This document shows positions 1 to 5,157 of a DNA stretch of 7,902 bases, in pieces. This DNA comes from Minisyncoccota bacterium (GTDB lineage Bacteria > Patescibacteriota > Minisyncoccia > Phycocordibacterales > DATDWN01): contig JANWHC010000025.1 of NCBI GenBank assembly GCA_025450615.1, positions 1 to 7,902 on the forward strand, read 5' to 3'. Under the pieces are notes generated by a model. The model had not been told where the DNA came from and ran no database searches. It saw only the letters and a list, made by a program, of their open reading frames with translations. How positions within the stretch are numbered: position 1 is the first letter of the stretch; every line of letters starts with the position of its first letter. A program made the translations under genes and the position numbers.

Positions 1-1556
1 ATTTAAAGATAGAAAGAAATGTTTCGACTGTCGACCTGCCTGCGCAGGCAGGAGAAAAACTAGAAAAGGCTCGTGGAAAATATGTAAAAGAATATATTGA
101 TTGGAAAAATAAAAACCGAACTAAAAAAACAAAATACGCTCGAACACTTTCTTCTTTGGGTGTAGATAAACAACTTCCAACAAGTGAAGAACCAGCTGAA
201 CTTGTATCGGCGAGAGAAGAATGGTTGAAAGCAAGAGCTGAAAAATCTGCAACACAATTAAGAAAAATAGATTTTCTCGAAGGAGAATACGAACTATTTA
301 ATGATTTAATAAAATCATCTTTTCCACCTATTGAAAAAAATGCTTTCGGAAAGTCTCTGATTGGCTGGAATAAACTTTCCCCAGTCCAAAAAATGGTAGT
401 AAGTACTTCGCTTTTAACTGGAGGTGTAAACTTTGGAACTTTAGGACTTGCCTCCGTCGGAACATTTGAAGGATTCAGGTCGCCACAAGCAAAAAAAGAA
501 AGATTTACTACAAATCCTGCAGGTAGAGTAGTAGATGGAATTTTCAAAAAAGGAAATAAAGAATCAGATAGTGTAAGACTTATTAATGAAGATCGTCTGA
601 GCTTAAGAGATGCGGCGTTTTCAAAAGCGATTGAAGAAGAAAAAGACTCGAATAAGAAAAGAATTTTGATGAAAGCTGCAGATTTGGTTAAAAAAACAGA
701 AAATATTATTTCCCAGATTTCTATTCAACCGATTGAACTTACACTTTCTTCACGAGATTTTGCGGAAGGTACGAGATACTTAAAAGAAAGAATTACCGAA
801 CAGTATGAAAACGGCCGGGTCCCGCAAGCAATCCGAGAAAATATTATTGAAAAATCAGATGTCGAATTGGCAAGAGAGTTTGGTTTCAAAATTTCTGGAG
901 AAGATATTGTCGGAACATTTGCTGGAGAAATTTTAAGTTTGGACGAGAAAGGAAATATTAGTTTCCTACATTTAGATGGGTCAAAAGACATAATCATAAA
1001 TACTTTGGAGCAGGTTGTAGTAAAACGCGCACCAAAAGTAGAAGTTGTGAAACCAAAAAATGTAAATCCAGAAATTGTAAAAGTTTCTAAAACAGAATCG
1101 GAAGAAAAACCGGAAGAAAATGTATCATTGGTGTTCAATAATATGGAAATTGCTCACAAGCAATCTGGGTTACTAACTTTAGACGACAAATTTCAAGATG
1201 GCGAACAGTTTAAAGCGGCAAGAAATGCATTCGTAGAAGCTTTTGAGAAGGACGGCTTGGAAGAGAAGGTGGGGACAACTCCTATTGCAATACCGTTCGA
1301 GGGAGGCAAGATATACGTTATTGCTGGGGTAGGTGTAGATCACAAGACTATACAGGTCCTACTTAATGGCAAAGAAATAGCGAGAGGAAAGATAAGCGAG
1401 AAGGGTCCTGAGATAAAACTCGTGGACGAACCTGGAGTAAAAAGTGGTTTCTTCTTTGCAGACACAGTTTACGAAAGAGCTTTCAAAAGAGTTAAATCAA
1501 TGATAAAAACTCTTAGACCAGTAGAGCAAGGCGAACAGTTTAAGACAGTTGTATAG
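1..1556 (+). CDS. Large hypothetical coiled-coil/membrane protein, 5' end outside window
   Basis: I do not recognise a named family. The reading frame (codons from base 3) is open to the window edge with no convincing start, so the gene begins upstream; about 517 residues are visible. The first part is charged and helical, with related repeats of the type 'EKARGKYVKEYIDW' and 'AREEWLKARAEK', typical of coiled coils. About 130 residues in (bases 393-470) is a Gly-rich hydrophobic stretch (VVSTSLLTGGVNFGTLGLA) that may be a membrane segment, preceded by 'WNKLSPVQK'. Then come a charged helical linker, a Lys/Glu/Val-rich spacer (about 1020-1120) and a more globular C-terminal domain ending in TAG. 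I recall similar large proteins in Parcubacteria, but their function is unknown. It lies 26 bp before the next gene and may be cotranscribed with it. The last quarter differs in codon use (1245-1440). The coding frame is convincing; function is unknown. Confidence 0.85.
   Translation, partial: LKIERNVSTVDLPAQAGEKLEKARGKYVKEYIDWKNKNRTKKTKYARTLSSLGVDKQLPTSEEPAELVSAREEWLKARAEKSATQLRKIDFLEGEYELFNDLIKSSFPPIEKNAFGKSLIGWNKLSPVQKMVVSTSLLTGGVNFGTLGLASVGTFEGFRSPQAKKERFTTNPAGRVVDGIFKKGNKESDSVRLINEDRLSLRDAAFSKAIEEEKDSNKKRILMKAADLVKKTENIISQISIQPIELTLSSRDFAEGTRYLKERITEQYENGRVPQAIRENIIEKSDVELAREFGFKISGEDIVGTFAGEILSLDEKGNISFLHLDGSKDIIINTLEQVVVKRAPKVEVVKPKNVNPEIVKVSKTESEEKPEENVSLVFNNMEIAHKQSGLLTLDDKFQDGEQFKAARNAFVEAFEKDGLEEKVGTTPIAIPFEGGKIYVIAGVGVDHKTIQVLLNGKEIARGKISEKGPEIKLVDEPGVKSGFFFADTVYERAFKRVKSMIKTLRPVEQGEQFKTVV
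35..52. repeat. 18-bp perfect GC-rich palindrome inside a coding frame
   Basis: CCTGCCTGCGCAGGCAGG is identical to its own reverse complement and much richer in GC than the surrounding AT-rich gene. It is six codons long and sits in frame in the hypothetical protein, giving roughly D-L-P-A-Q-A-G. From memory, palindromes of this kind are dispersed in Parcubacteria genomes; only one copy is visible here, so calling it a dispersed repeat is inference. Confidence 0.6.
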
Positions 1557-1582
1557 TTTGACCTCTGCTTCAAATAAAATTA

Positions 1583-1882
1583 ATGAATTCAATTCTTTCA
1601 AAGGATGTCATAAAAGAATGGGGCCTCACTTCGATGCCCGCAACAGAACAAAACACGATGGTTGAACGCATCGGGCGGATTTTGTATCAAGCGATTTTGG
1701 TAAGGTCGCTTGATATTCTTTCCGAAAAAGAACAAGTAGAGTTTGATGAACTTTTGGATCAGGACTCCACAACTCCTGATGAAGTTTTGGCTTTTCTACA
1801 AAAAAAGATTCCAACTTTTGAGCAAATGGTTTTAGACGAAAAGAAAAGTTTGAAAGATGATATTTTGATTCCTGCCAAATAG
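1583..1882 (+). CDS. Small helical protein, DUF5663-like (99 aa)
   Basis: The 99-residue product is acidic and predicted to be mostly helical, with no signal peptide, membrane segment or Cys. The pattern of an N-terminal 'LSKDVIKEWGL' helix, a central 'ERIGRILYQAILVRSLDILSEKEQ' region (residues about 28-51), an acidic 'EFDELLDQD' helix and 'VLAFLQKKIPTFEQMV' matches what I recall of DUF5663, a small family of unknown function found mainly in Patescibacteria. That name is from memory and not checked. The ATG at 1583 has only AT-rich sequence and no Shine-Dalgarno in front, as for most genes here. It follows the previous gene by 26 bp with no terminator between, so the two probably share a transcript, which would run into the large inverted repeat starting 6 bp after the TAG stop. 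Confidence 0.85.
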   Translation: MNSILSKDVIKEWGLTSMPATEQNTMVERIGRILYQAILVRSLDILSEKEQVEFDELLDQDSTTPDEVLAFLQKKIPTFEQMVLDEKKSLKDDILIPAK

Positions 1883-1887
1883 TAGTG

Positions 1888-2045
1888 ACAAAGTAGGTAA
1901 TTAGTTTTCAGAGCATCCGCAGGCCTGAGCATGGCTTTGTCAAAGTCCGAGTACTACTCGGCTCATTGACAAATCAAGGCCGAGGACAAGAATGAGTCTT
2001 TCGCTGGAAAGACGAGTGTATCTGAAAACTAATTACCTACTTTGT
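1888..2045 (+). ncRNA. Unassigned structured element closed by a perfect 25-bp inverted repeat
   Basis: Bases 1888-1912 are exactly complementary to 2021-2045. Inside lie two further hairpins. One has stems 1936-1943/1966-1973 (8 bp) and 1947-1951/1957-1961 (5 bp), with GGCC at 1922-1925 able to pair with 1978-1981. The other is 1996-2002/2007-2013 (7 bp, 4-nt loop). The whole is a three-way-junction-like fold of 158 nt. It does not match the 6S, tmRNA, SRP or RNase P hallmarks I know. It could be a small RNA, a structured 3' end of the upstream operon (the right arm runs into TTTGTTT, a weak U tract), or a short inverted-repeat mobile element. I see no clear target-site duplication and no clear promoter directly upstream. 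The strand is assumed from the flanking genes. Confidence 0.45.
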
Positions 2046-2053
2046 TTAAAAGT

Positions 2054-2082
2054 TTGACTAATAAAGACTTTTTGTTTATGAT
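2054..2082 (+). promoter_or_regulatory. Sigma-70-type promoter for tuf
   Basis: TTGACT (2054-2059), a 17-bp spacer and TATGAT (2077-2082) give 5/6 matches to both consensus hexamers at ideal spacing. Transcription should start near 2089, leaving a 5' UTR of about 350 nt before the tuf ATG. It begins only 9 bp after the large inverted repeat, which may insulate it from the upstream operon. Confidence 0.8.
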
Positions 2083-2300
2083 GTTGGCATCGCGATTGCG
2101 CGATTTTTATTGCCGACGTTAGGTGAGAGAAACGAAAAAGTAACCTTTTTCATTTCCGAGCCGAGGAGGATATATAAGGGTCAACCTTATATGAAAGAGA
2201 AAGTTCCCAAAATTCAGCGATAAATGTTTTCTCGAGCGTTGAGTTTTTGGAATTTCCAAAATGGCAAAAAATGTTTTCATTATTAATACGCAACCACACG
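2081..2300 (+). promoter_or_regulatory. Proximal part of the tuf leader: three hairpins and a possible 10-codon uORF
   Basis: No gene of normal size is present. Three local dyads follow one another. (1) 2083-2089/2111-2117 encloses a GC hairpin 2090-2094/2099-2103 followed by TTTTT, a little terminator-like. (2) 2134-2140/2145-2151 has a TAAC loop, extended by 2129-2132/2153-2156. (3) ATATAAGG 2172-2179 pairs with CCTTATAT 2185-2192. AGGAGG at 2164-2169 precedes hairpin 3, whose 3' arm overlaps an ATG (2191) opening a 10-codon frame, MKEKVPKIQR, ending in TAA at 2223. A smaller dyad is 2245-2250/2256-2261. Together with the next element this makes an unusually long, folded leader for an elongation factor gene. 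Regulation is inferred from structure only, and the uORF is weakly supported because the spacing is long unless the hairpin is folded. Confidence 0.4.
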
Positions 2301-2408
2301 CTTTCAGATTTGGATAAAATCCGACGTTGAAATTTTGAAAAGACGAGGAGCCTTAGTTAATGCTAAGGTGACGAGAATTTTTAAGATTTCGACTAGGAGG
2401 TTGCCAAA
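2301..2408 (+). repeat. 5' arm of tuf-flanking inverted repeat; rod-like hairpin in tuf 5' UTR
   Basis: This sequence is repeated in inverted, diverged form after tuf (3644-3756). Shared blocks are CTTTCA 2301-2306, ATTTGGAT 2308-2315, AAATCCGA 2317-2324, GTTGA 2326-2330, CGAGGAGCCTTA 2344-2355 and TAAGGTGACGAG 2364-2375. It also folds on itself. TTTGG 2309-2313 pairs with CCAAA 2404-2408 and TCC 2320-2322 with GGA 2396-2398. 2326-2336 pairs with 2383-2393 (11 bp, two G-U), then 2337-2341 with 2378-2382. The tip is 2351-2356/2363-2368 with a 6-nt loop. Just below the tip the strands CGAGGAG and TGACGAG face each other, giving two tandem G-A/A-G steps separated by one G-C pair, a motif typical of folded RNA. 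It ends 34 nt before the tuf ATG. Confidence 0.75.
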
Positions 2409-2442
2409 GGTGAAAGCTCGGTTGTTTAACACAATAAATTTT

Positions 2443-3636
2443 ATGGCAGATTTTGATAGATCAAAGCCACACATGAACGTGGGTACTGTAGGTCACGTTG
2501 ACCACGGTAAGACTACTTTAACAGCATCTATCCTTGCAGTTCTAGGACGACAAGGAGGTGGTTATAGTGCGCGAGTAGAAGCTATCGATCAAATCGACAA
2601 AGCTCCAGAGGAAAAAGCACGAGGAATTACAATTTCTTTGCACCACTCTGAATACGAAACACCAACAAGACACTACGCACACGTAGATGCACCTGGACAC
2701 GCGGACTTTATTAAAAACATGATTACTGGTGCCGCTCAAATGGACGGTGCAGTACTAGTGGTTGCCGCAACTGACGGTGTGATGCCACAAACACGAGAAC
2801 ACGTTCTCTTGGCAAAGCAGGTTGGAGTTCCACAAATAATCGTGTTCATAAACAAATGCGATATGGTTCCTGACGTTGAGCTTATTGACTTAGTTGAGGA
2901 GGAAGTTCGAGAACTTCTAACAAAGCAAGGCTTTGACGGAAAGAGCACAGCAGTTATCCGAGGTTCAGGACTAAAAGCTCTTGAGTCAAAAGACAATACA
3001 GACCCTTGGGCAATGAAAGTTTTAGAGTTAGCAAACGCACTTGATGCAATGCCAATTCCAACTCGAGATCTTGAAAAACCATTCCTTATGCCAGTTGAGG
3101 ACATCTTCTCAATCGAAGGACGAGGAACAGTGGTTACTGGAAGAATCGAAAGAGGAGTTGTAAAAGTTGGTGAGGAAATCGAATGTATTGGTCTTGAAGA
3201 TACACAAAAATACACAGTTACTGGTATTGAAATGTTCAACAAGTCACTACAACAGGGACAGGCTGGAGACAACGCAGGTATCCTACTTCGAGGAGCATCA
3301 AAAGATGGTATTCACCGAGGACAGGTTCTTGCTAAACCAAAGACTGTAACTCCTCACACAGAATTTACAGCTGAAGTTTACATCCTAAAGAAAGAGGAAG
3401 GTGGACGACACACTCCTTTCTTCTCAGGTTACAAGCCACAGTTCTACATCCGAACTACAGACGTTACAGGAGATGTAACTCTAAACGAGGGAGTAGAAAT
3501 GGTTATGCCTGGAGACACAGTTACTTTCAAAGTTAAACTTGTTGCTCCAGTTGCTCTAGAGGAAAACACACGATTTGCTATCCGAGAGGGTGGTAAGACT
3601 GTGGGTGCCGGAGTTGTAACAAAAATCATCGCTTAA
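2443..3636 (+). CDS. tuf: Translation elongation factor EF-Tu
   Basis: EF-Tu is the GTPase that carries aminoacyl-tRNA to the ribosomal A site. The 397-residue product is normal in length. The GTP-binding motifs are all present: G1 GHVDHGKT (17-24), G2 RGITI (60-64), G3 DAPGH (82-86, with the catalytic His at 86), G4 NKCD (137-140) and G5 SGLKA (175-179). Domains 2 and 3 follow, with GRGTVVTGRIERG (about 226-238), GGRHTPFF, the stretch from RTTDVTG to VEMVMPGD and a C-terminal FAIREGGKTVGAG. G3 reads DAPGH where E. coli has DCPGH. I chose the ATG at 2443 because MADFDRSKPHMNVGTVGHVD aligns with the family N terminus; the frame extends upstream only through the leader hairpin. No Shine-Dalgarno is seen (AT-rich ACAATAAATTTT). 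Arg is almost always CGA (14 of 18 by my count, the rest AGA). The gene is transcribed alone, flanked by the inverted repeats, and closed by the terminator at 3761. Confidence 0.98.
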   Translation: MADFDRSKPHMNVGTVGHVDHGKTTLTASILAVLGRQGGGYSARVEAIDQIDKAPEEKARGITISLHHSEYETPTRHYAHVDAPGHADFIKNMITGAAQMDGAVLVVAATDGVMPQTREHVLLAKQVGVPQIIVFINKCDMVPDVELIDLVEEEVRELLTKQGFDGKSTAVIRGSGLKALESKDNTDPWAMKVLELANALDAMPIPTRDLEKPFLMPVEDIFSIEGRGTVVTGRIERGVVKVGEEIECIGLEDTQKYTVTGIEMFNKSLQQGQAGDNAGILLRGASKDGIHRGQVLAKPKTVTPHTEFTAEVYILKKEEGGRHTPFFSGYKPQFYIRTTDVTGDVTLNEGVEMVMPGDTVTFKVKLVAPVALEENTRFAIREGGKTVGAGVVTKIIA

Positions 3637-3643
3637 TAAACTT

Positions 3644-3756
3644 CCAAATTTGGCGAACTCCTTGTTTCGAATTTGAAAATGCTCGTCACCTTAATATAAA
3701 TAAGGCTCCTCGCATTCTCAAACTCTCAACTTCGGATTTCATCCAAATTGTGAAAG
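3644..3756 (-). repeat. 3' arm of tuf-flanking inverted repeat
   Basis: The reverse complement of this stretch matches the tuf leader element at 2301-2408 with small gaps. TAAGGCTCCTCG (3701-3712) and CTCGTCACCTTA (3682-3693) are exact complements of the two 12-nt blocks there; ATCCAAAT (3741-3748), TCGGATTT (3732-3739), TCAAC (3726-3730) and TGAAAG (3751-3756) complement the outer blocks. It also forms its own rod: AATTTGG 3647-3653 with CCAAATT 3743-3749, 3672-3682 with 3712-3722 (11/11 pairs on the minus strand counting G-U, 10/11 on plus) and CCTTA/TAAGG at the tip. The tandem G-A mismatches appear only in the minus-strand RNA; on the plus strand they are C-U mismatches. It starts 7 bp after the tuf stop and ends just before the terminator, so it is the tuf 3' UTR. 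Confidence 0.75.
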
Positions 3757-3760
3757 TTTA

Positions 3761-3794
3761 ATCAAAAAACCACTCGAAAGAGTGGTTTTTTGAT
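3761..3794 (+). terminator. Rho-independent terminator of tuf
   Basis: A perfect 15-bp stem, 3761-3775 with 3780-3794, is closed by a GAAA tetraloop. The 3' arm carries six T residues and the 5' arm six A residues, so it could act in both directions. It separates tuf from the next gene. Confidence 0.9.
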
Positions 3795-3822
3795 TGACAA
3801 TATTTTTTCCGAACCGCATAGT
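3794..3822 (+). promoter_or_regulatory. Promoter of the 141-aa orphan gene
   Basis: Perfect -35 TTGACA (3794-3799), 17-bp spacer and CATAGT (3817-3822, 4/6). The first base of the -35 is the last base of the tuf terminator stem. The expected start of transcription, around 3828, coincides with the ATG at 3827, implying a leaderless or nearly leaderless mRNA. Confidence 0.65.
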
Positions 3823-3826
3823 AATT

Positions 3827-4252
3827 ATGGATTACTGGAGGTATTGGGTGACTAGAAGTGAGTTTATTACGAAAGAAACAAAGCGTCTGATAAGCGAGGT
3901 CACAAGGCGAGCAAGAGCAGAAGGCCTGCTTGAAGACGAGAATGAATTAGCCAATGTGACCGTCTGGTTCTCACGCTCAAATCTAGCTTCGTTAGTGTAT
4001 GTGGAGGAGTTTTTCTCAGCTAAACGCATCGATGAAGCTGGGATGGACGCGAAAGCTTTCGGCTGGAGGATTCGGAGAGCTGTGAACTATCAAGGCGTTT
4101 CGCTTATGAGGATGGACAGCTTTCTTCGATTATATTCCGTGGAAGATCTTCTCGAATGGAAGATTGGCAACGGAACAGTGCGTGCCATGGTTTTCGCGAT
4201 TCGTTCCGCTCAACTCACAGTAAGTGACCCATGTCGTCGGTTCACAAAGTAA
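3827..4252 (+). CDS. Unrecognised 141-aa protein, probably leaderless
   Basis: I do not recognise this protein. It is 141 residues, basic and aromatic at the N terminus (MDYWRYWVTRSEF), and appears soluble and mostly helical, with no signal peptide or clear membrane span. Residues about 15-36 are a charged helix (ETKRLISEVTRRARAEGLL). The C-terminal part, 'LRLYSVEDLLEWKIGNGTVRAMVFAI' (split here only by my reading), loosely resembles the helix-hairpin-helix pattern of the RNA polymerase alpha C-terminal domain (LL-x-IxNxG-x-x-x), a possible nucleic-acid-binding fold; this is a weak inference. The frame also opens at a TTG at 3794, but that lies inside the terminator and -35 box, so I chose the ATG at 3827. 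Base composition is higher in GC than tuf, and Arg codons are varied (AGG, CGA, CGC, CGT, CGG, AGA), unlike the ribosomal genes. It has its own promoter and terminator. Confidence 0.8.
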   Translation: MDYWRYWVTRSEFITKETKRLISEVTRRARAEGLLEDENELANVTVWFSRSNLASLVYVEEFFSAKRIDEAGMDAKAFGWRIRRAVNYQGVSLMRMDSFLRLYSVEDLLEWKIGNGTVRAMVFAIRSAQLTVSDPCRRFTK

Positions 4253-4301
4253 CGCCTCGGTGGAAAACCAAATCGGTTTCTCTCCGAGGCGGTTTTCTTT
4301 T
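4253..4301 (+). terminator. Rho-independent terminator after the 141-aa gene
   Basis: CGCCTCGG (4253-4260) pairs with CCGAGGCG (4284-4291), with an inner pairing of AAACC 4265-4269 to GGTTT 4275-4279, followed by the T-rich tract GTTTTCTTTT. It starts directly after the TAA stop. Confidence 0.8.
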
Positions 4302-4319
4302 ATCGTTTTAATTTTAGGC

Positions 4320-4348
4320 TTTACTAAAAATAGAATCTCTGTTAGTAT
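4320..4348 (+). promoter_or_regulatory. Promoter of rpsJ
   Basis: TTTACT (4320-4325), 17-bp spacer and TAGTAT (4343-4348), each 4/6. The -10 context TCTGTTAGTAT recurs exactly at the rplC promoter (5224-5234), which supports both. The predicted start near 4355 leaves a short leader of about 24 nt. Confidence 0.6.
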
Positions 4349-4378
4349 CTTGAAAACAAGCAAAAATAAAACAGCAAT

Positions 4379-4795
4379 ATGTCAGCAACAAAAGCACATA
4401 AAGAAGAAACAACTAAGAAAGCGCCTAGCAAGAAAGCGACCACTAAAAAAGCTCCAGCTGCTAGTAAAACTTCTGCTAAAGCAGACGTTATTTCAAAACT
4501 TCGAATTCGTGTCAGAGCCTACGAATACAAAATTTTGGATTTGTCTGTAAAACAAATCATTGATACAGCTTTGCGATATGATGCAATCGTTGAAGGACCA
4601 ATTCCACTTCCTACAGAAATTAAAAAATACACAGTAAACCGATCTTCTTTCGTTTACAAAAATGCAAGAGAACAATTTGAAATGCGAGTGCACAAACGAG
4701 TTATTGATATTTTAAATCCTACACCAAAGATAATGGAAGCTCTGACGAATCTAAGTTTGCCTAGCGGTGTGAATATAGATGTTAAGATTATCTAA
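4379..4795 (+). CDS. rpsJ: 30S ribosomal protein S10 with Lys/Ala-rich N-terminal extension
   Basis: S10 is a protein of the small-subunit head and, as NusE, also a partner of NusB in transcription antitermination. The S10 core occupies residues 40-138: KLRIRVRAYEYKILD, the signature GPIPLPTE (73-80), YTVNRSSFVYKNAREQFEMR and VHKRVIDILNPTPKIMEAL. E. coli S10 is about 103 residues; here about 38 extra residues precede the core, nearly all Lys, Thr, Ala and Ser (e.g. KKAPSKKATTKKAPAASK), a disordered basic tail that could contact rRNA. No later ATG, GTG or TTG in frame offers a shorter start, so the ATG at 4379 stands; no Shine-Dalgarno is seen. It has its own promoter and terminator and is separated from rplC by 674 bp, unlike the usual S10 operon in which rpsJ directly precedes rplC. 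Confidence 0.97.
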   Translation: MSATKAHKEETTKKAPSKKATTKKAPAASKTSAKADVISKLRIRVRAYEYKILDLSVKQIIDTALRYDAIVEGPIPLPTEIKKYTVNRSSFVYKNAREQFEMRVHKRVIDILNPTPKIMEALTNLSLPSGVNIDVKII

Positions 4796-4827
4796 ATCAA
4801 AAGACTCCAGAGATGGAGTTTTTTGAT
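4796..4827 (+). terminator. Rho-independent terminator of rpsJ
   Basis: A 14-bp stem (4796-4809 with 4814-4827, one G-T) with a GAGA loop and a run of six T in the 3' arm. The outer arms ATCAAAA and TTTTGAT are the same as those of the tuf terminator. It begins at the base after the TAA stop. Confidence 0.88.
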
Positions 4828-4830
4828 ACG

Positions 4831-4862
4831 AAAACACCCGCCGACTATGAGTCGAGCGGGTG
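4831..4862 (-). terminator. Rho-independent terminator of the minus-strand membrane-protein gene
   Basis: GC-rich stem CACCCGC (4835-4841) with GCGGGTG (4856-4862), extended inward by CGACT 4842-4846/AGTCG 4850-4854 with a one-base bulge and a 3-nt loop. Read on the minus strand it begins 4 nt after the TAA stop and is followed by TTTTC. Confidence 0.75.
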
Positions 4863-4866
4863 CATG

Positions 4867-5151
4867 TTACAAAGGTCGGCTTATTGAACCGATCAGTTCT
4901 TCTTTGGCTTTTTGAACAAGGAAGAGAGAGCATATTTGGGGCAGTATTGCTAAGCCCCAAAGTCTCGCACTGAGAGGCTGCCCCAAAGTCTGTAAACAGA
5001 CAGCCACAAAGATTGAGAGAGCAATCCTTTTCCAAAATGGGCCAACTTTTTCAGTAACCCTCGTACTCTGAAAGAAGTAGAGTAGAAATAGGGTTACTGT
5101 CCAAGTAACAAGCCAGAACAGTCCGATTGCGAAAGTGGCAAGTTCGAGCAA
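4867..5151 (-). CDS. Unrecognised 94-aa integral membrane protein
   Basis: I do not recognise this protein. It has an N-terminal hydrophobic span of about 27 residues (ELATFAIGLFWLVTWTVTLF and on), a short basic loop (QSTRVTEKVGPFWKR) and one or two further hydrophobic segments (IALSIFVAVCLQTL and LWGLAILPQICSLFLV), followed by a charged C-terminal tail. It is therefore probably a two- to three-pass membrane protein. The start is TTG at 5151, chosen because GGAGG (5162-5158) sits 6 nt upstream, the clearest Shine-Dalgarno in the window. A minus-strand promoter and a GC-rich terminator frame it, so the gene looks real although it lies between rpsJ and rplC and converges on rpsJ. Codon use is more balanced than in the ribosomal genes, suggesting later arrival. 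A 12-bp direct repeat (GCCCCAAAGTCT at 4954 and 4980) lies inside it. Confidence 0.72.
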   Translation of the reverse strand: MLELATFAIGLFWLVTWTVTLFLLYFFQSTRVTEKVGPFWKRIALSIFVAVCLQTLGQPLSARLWGLAILPQICSLFLVQKAKEELIGSISRPL

Positions 5152-5157
5152 GTTATG

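Noticed and set aside
156..158. TTG as start of the first large gene
   Set aside because: The same frame is open back to base 3 and encodes the same kind of Lys/Glu-rich helical protein, so the true start lies outside the window.
1888..2045. 6S RNA, tmRNA, SRP RNA or RNase P RNA
   Set aside because: No central-bubble rod, no tRNA-like ends, no SRP GNRA domain, and only a fragmentary AAAGTCCG likeness to RNase P; size and branching do not fit.
2335..2442. 36-residue N-terminal extension of EF-Tu from a TTG
   Set aside because: It is encoded by the leader hairpin and has no EF-Tu similarity; the ATG at 2443 matches the family start.
2736..3272. Long open frame antisense to tuf (also antisense frames at 725-1138 and 5622-5975)
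   Set aside because: Ser/Thr/Pro-rich translations caused by the codon bias of the true gene on the other strand; no start signals.
2301..3756. Transposon or integron-like cassette carrying tuf
   Set aside because: No transposase, integrase or target-site duplication; the arms are diverged and lie within the transcript. Unusual flanks, but no evidence of mobility.
3794..3826. TTG start adding 11 residues to the 141-aa protein
   Set aside because: It lies in the terminator stem and the -35 box, upstream of the expected transcript start.
4224..4550. Open frame overlapping the end of the 141-aa gene and the start of rpsJ
   Set aside because: It crosses a terminator and a promoter, and rpsJ is clearly coded in another frame.
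4751..5035. Second minus-strand frame overlapping the 94-aa gene
   Set aside because: It runs through the GC-rich terminator and into rpsJ and has no initiation signals; the 5151-4867 frame has promoter, GGAGG and terminator.
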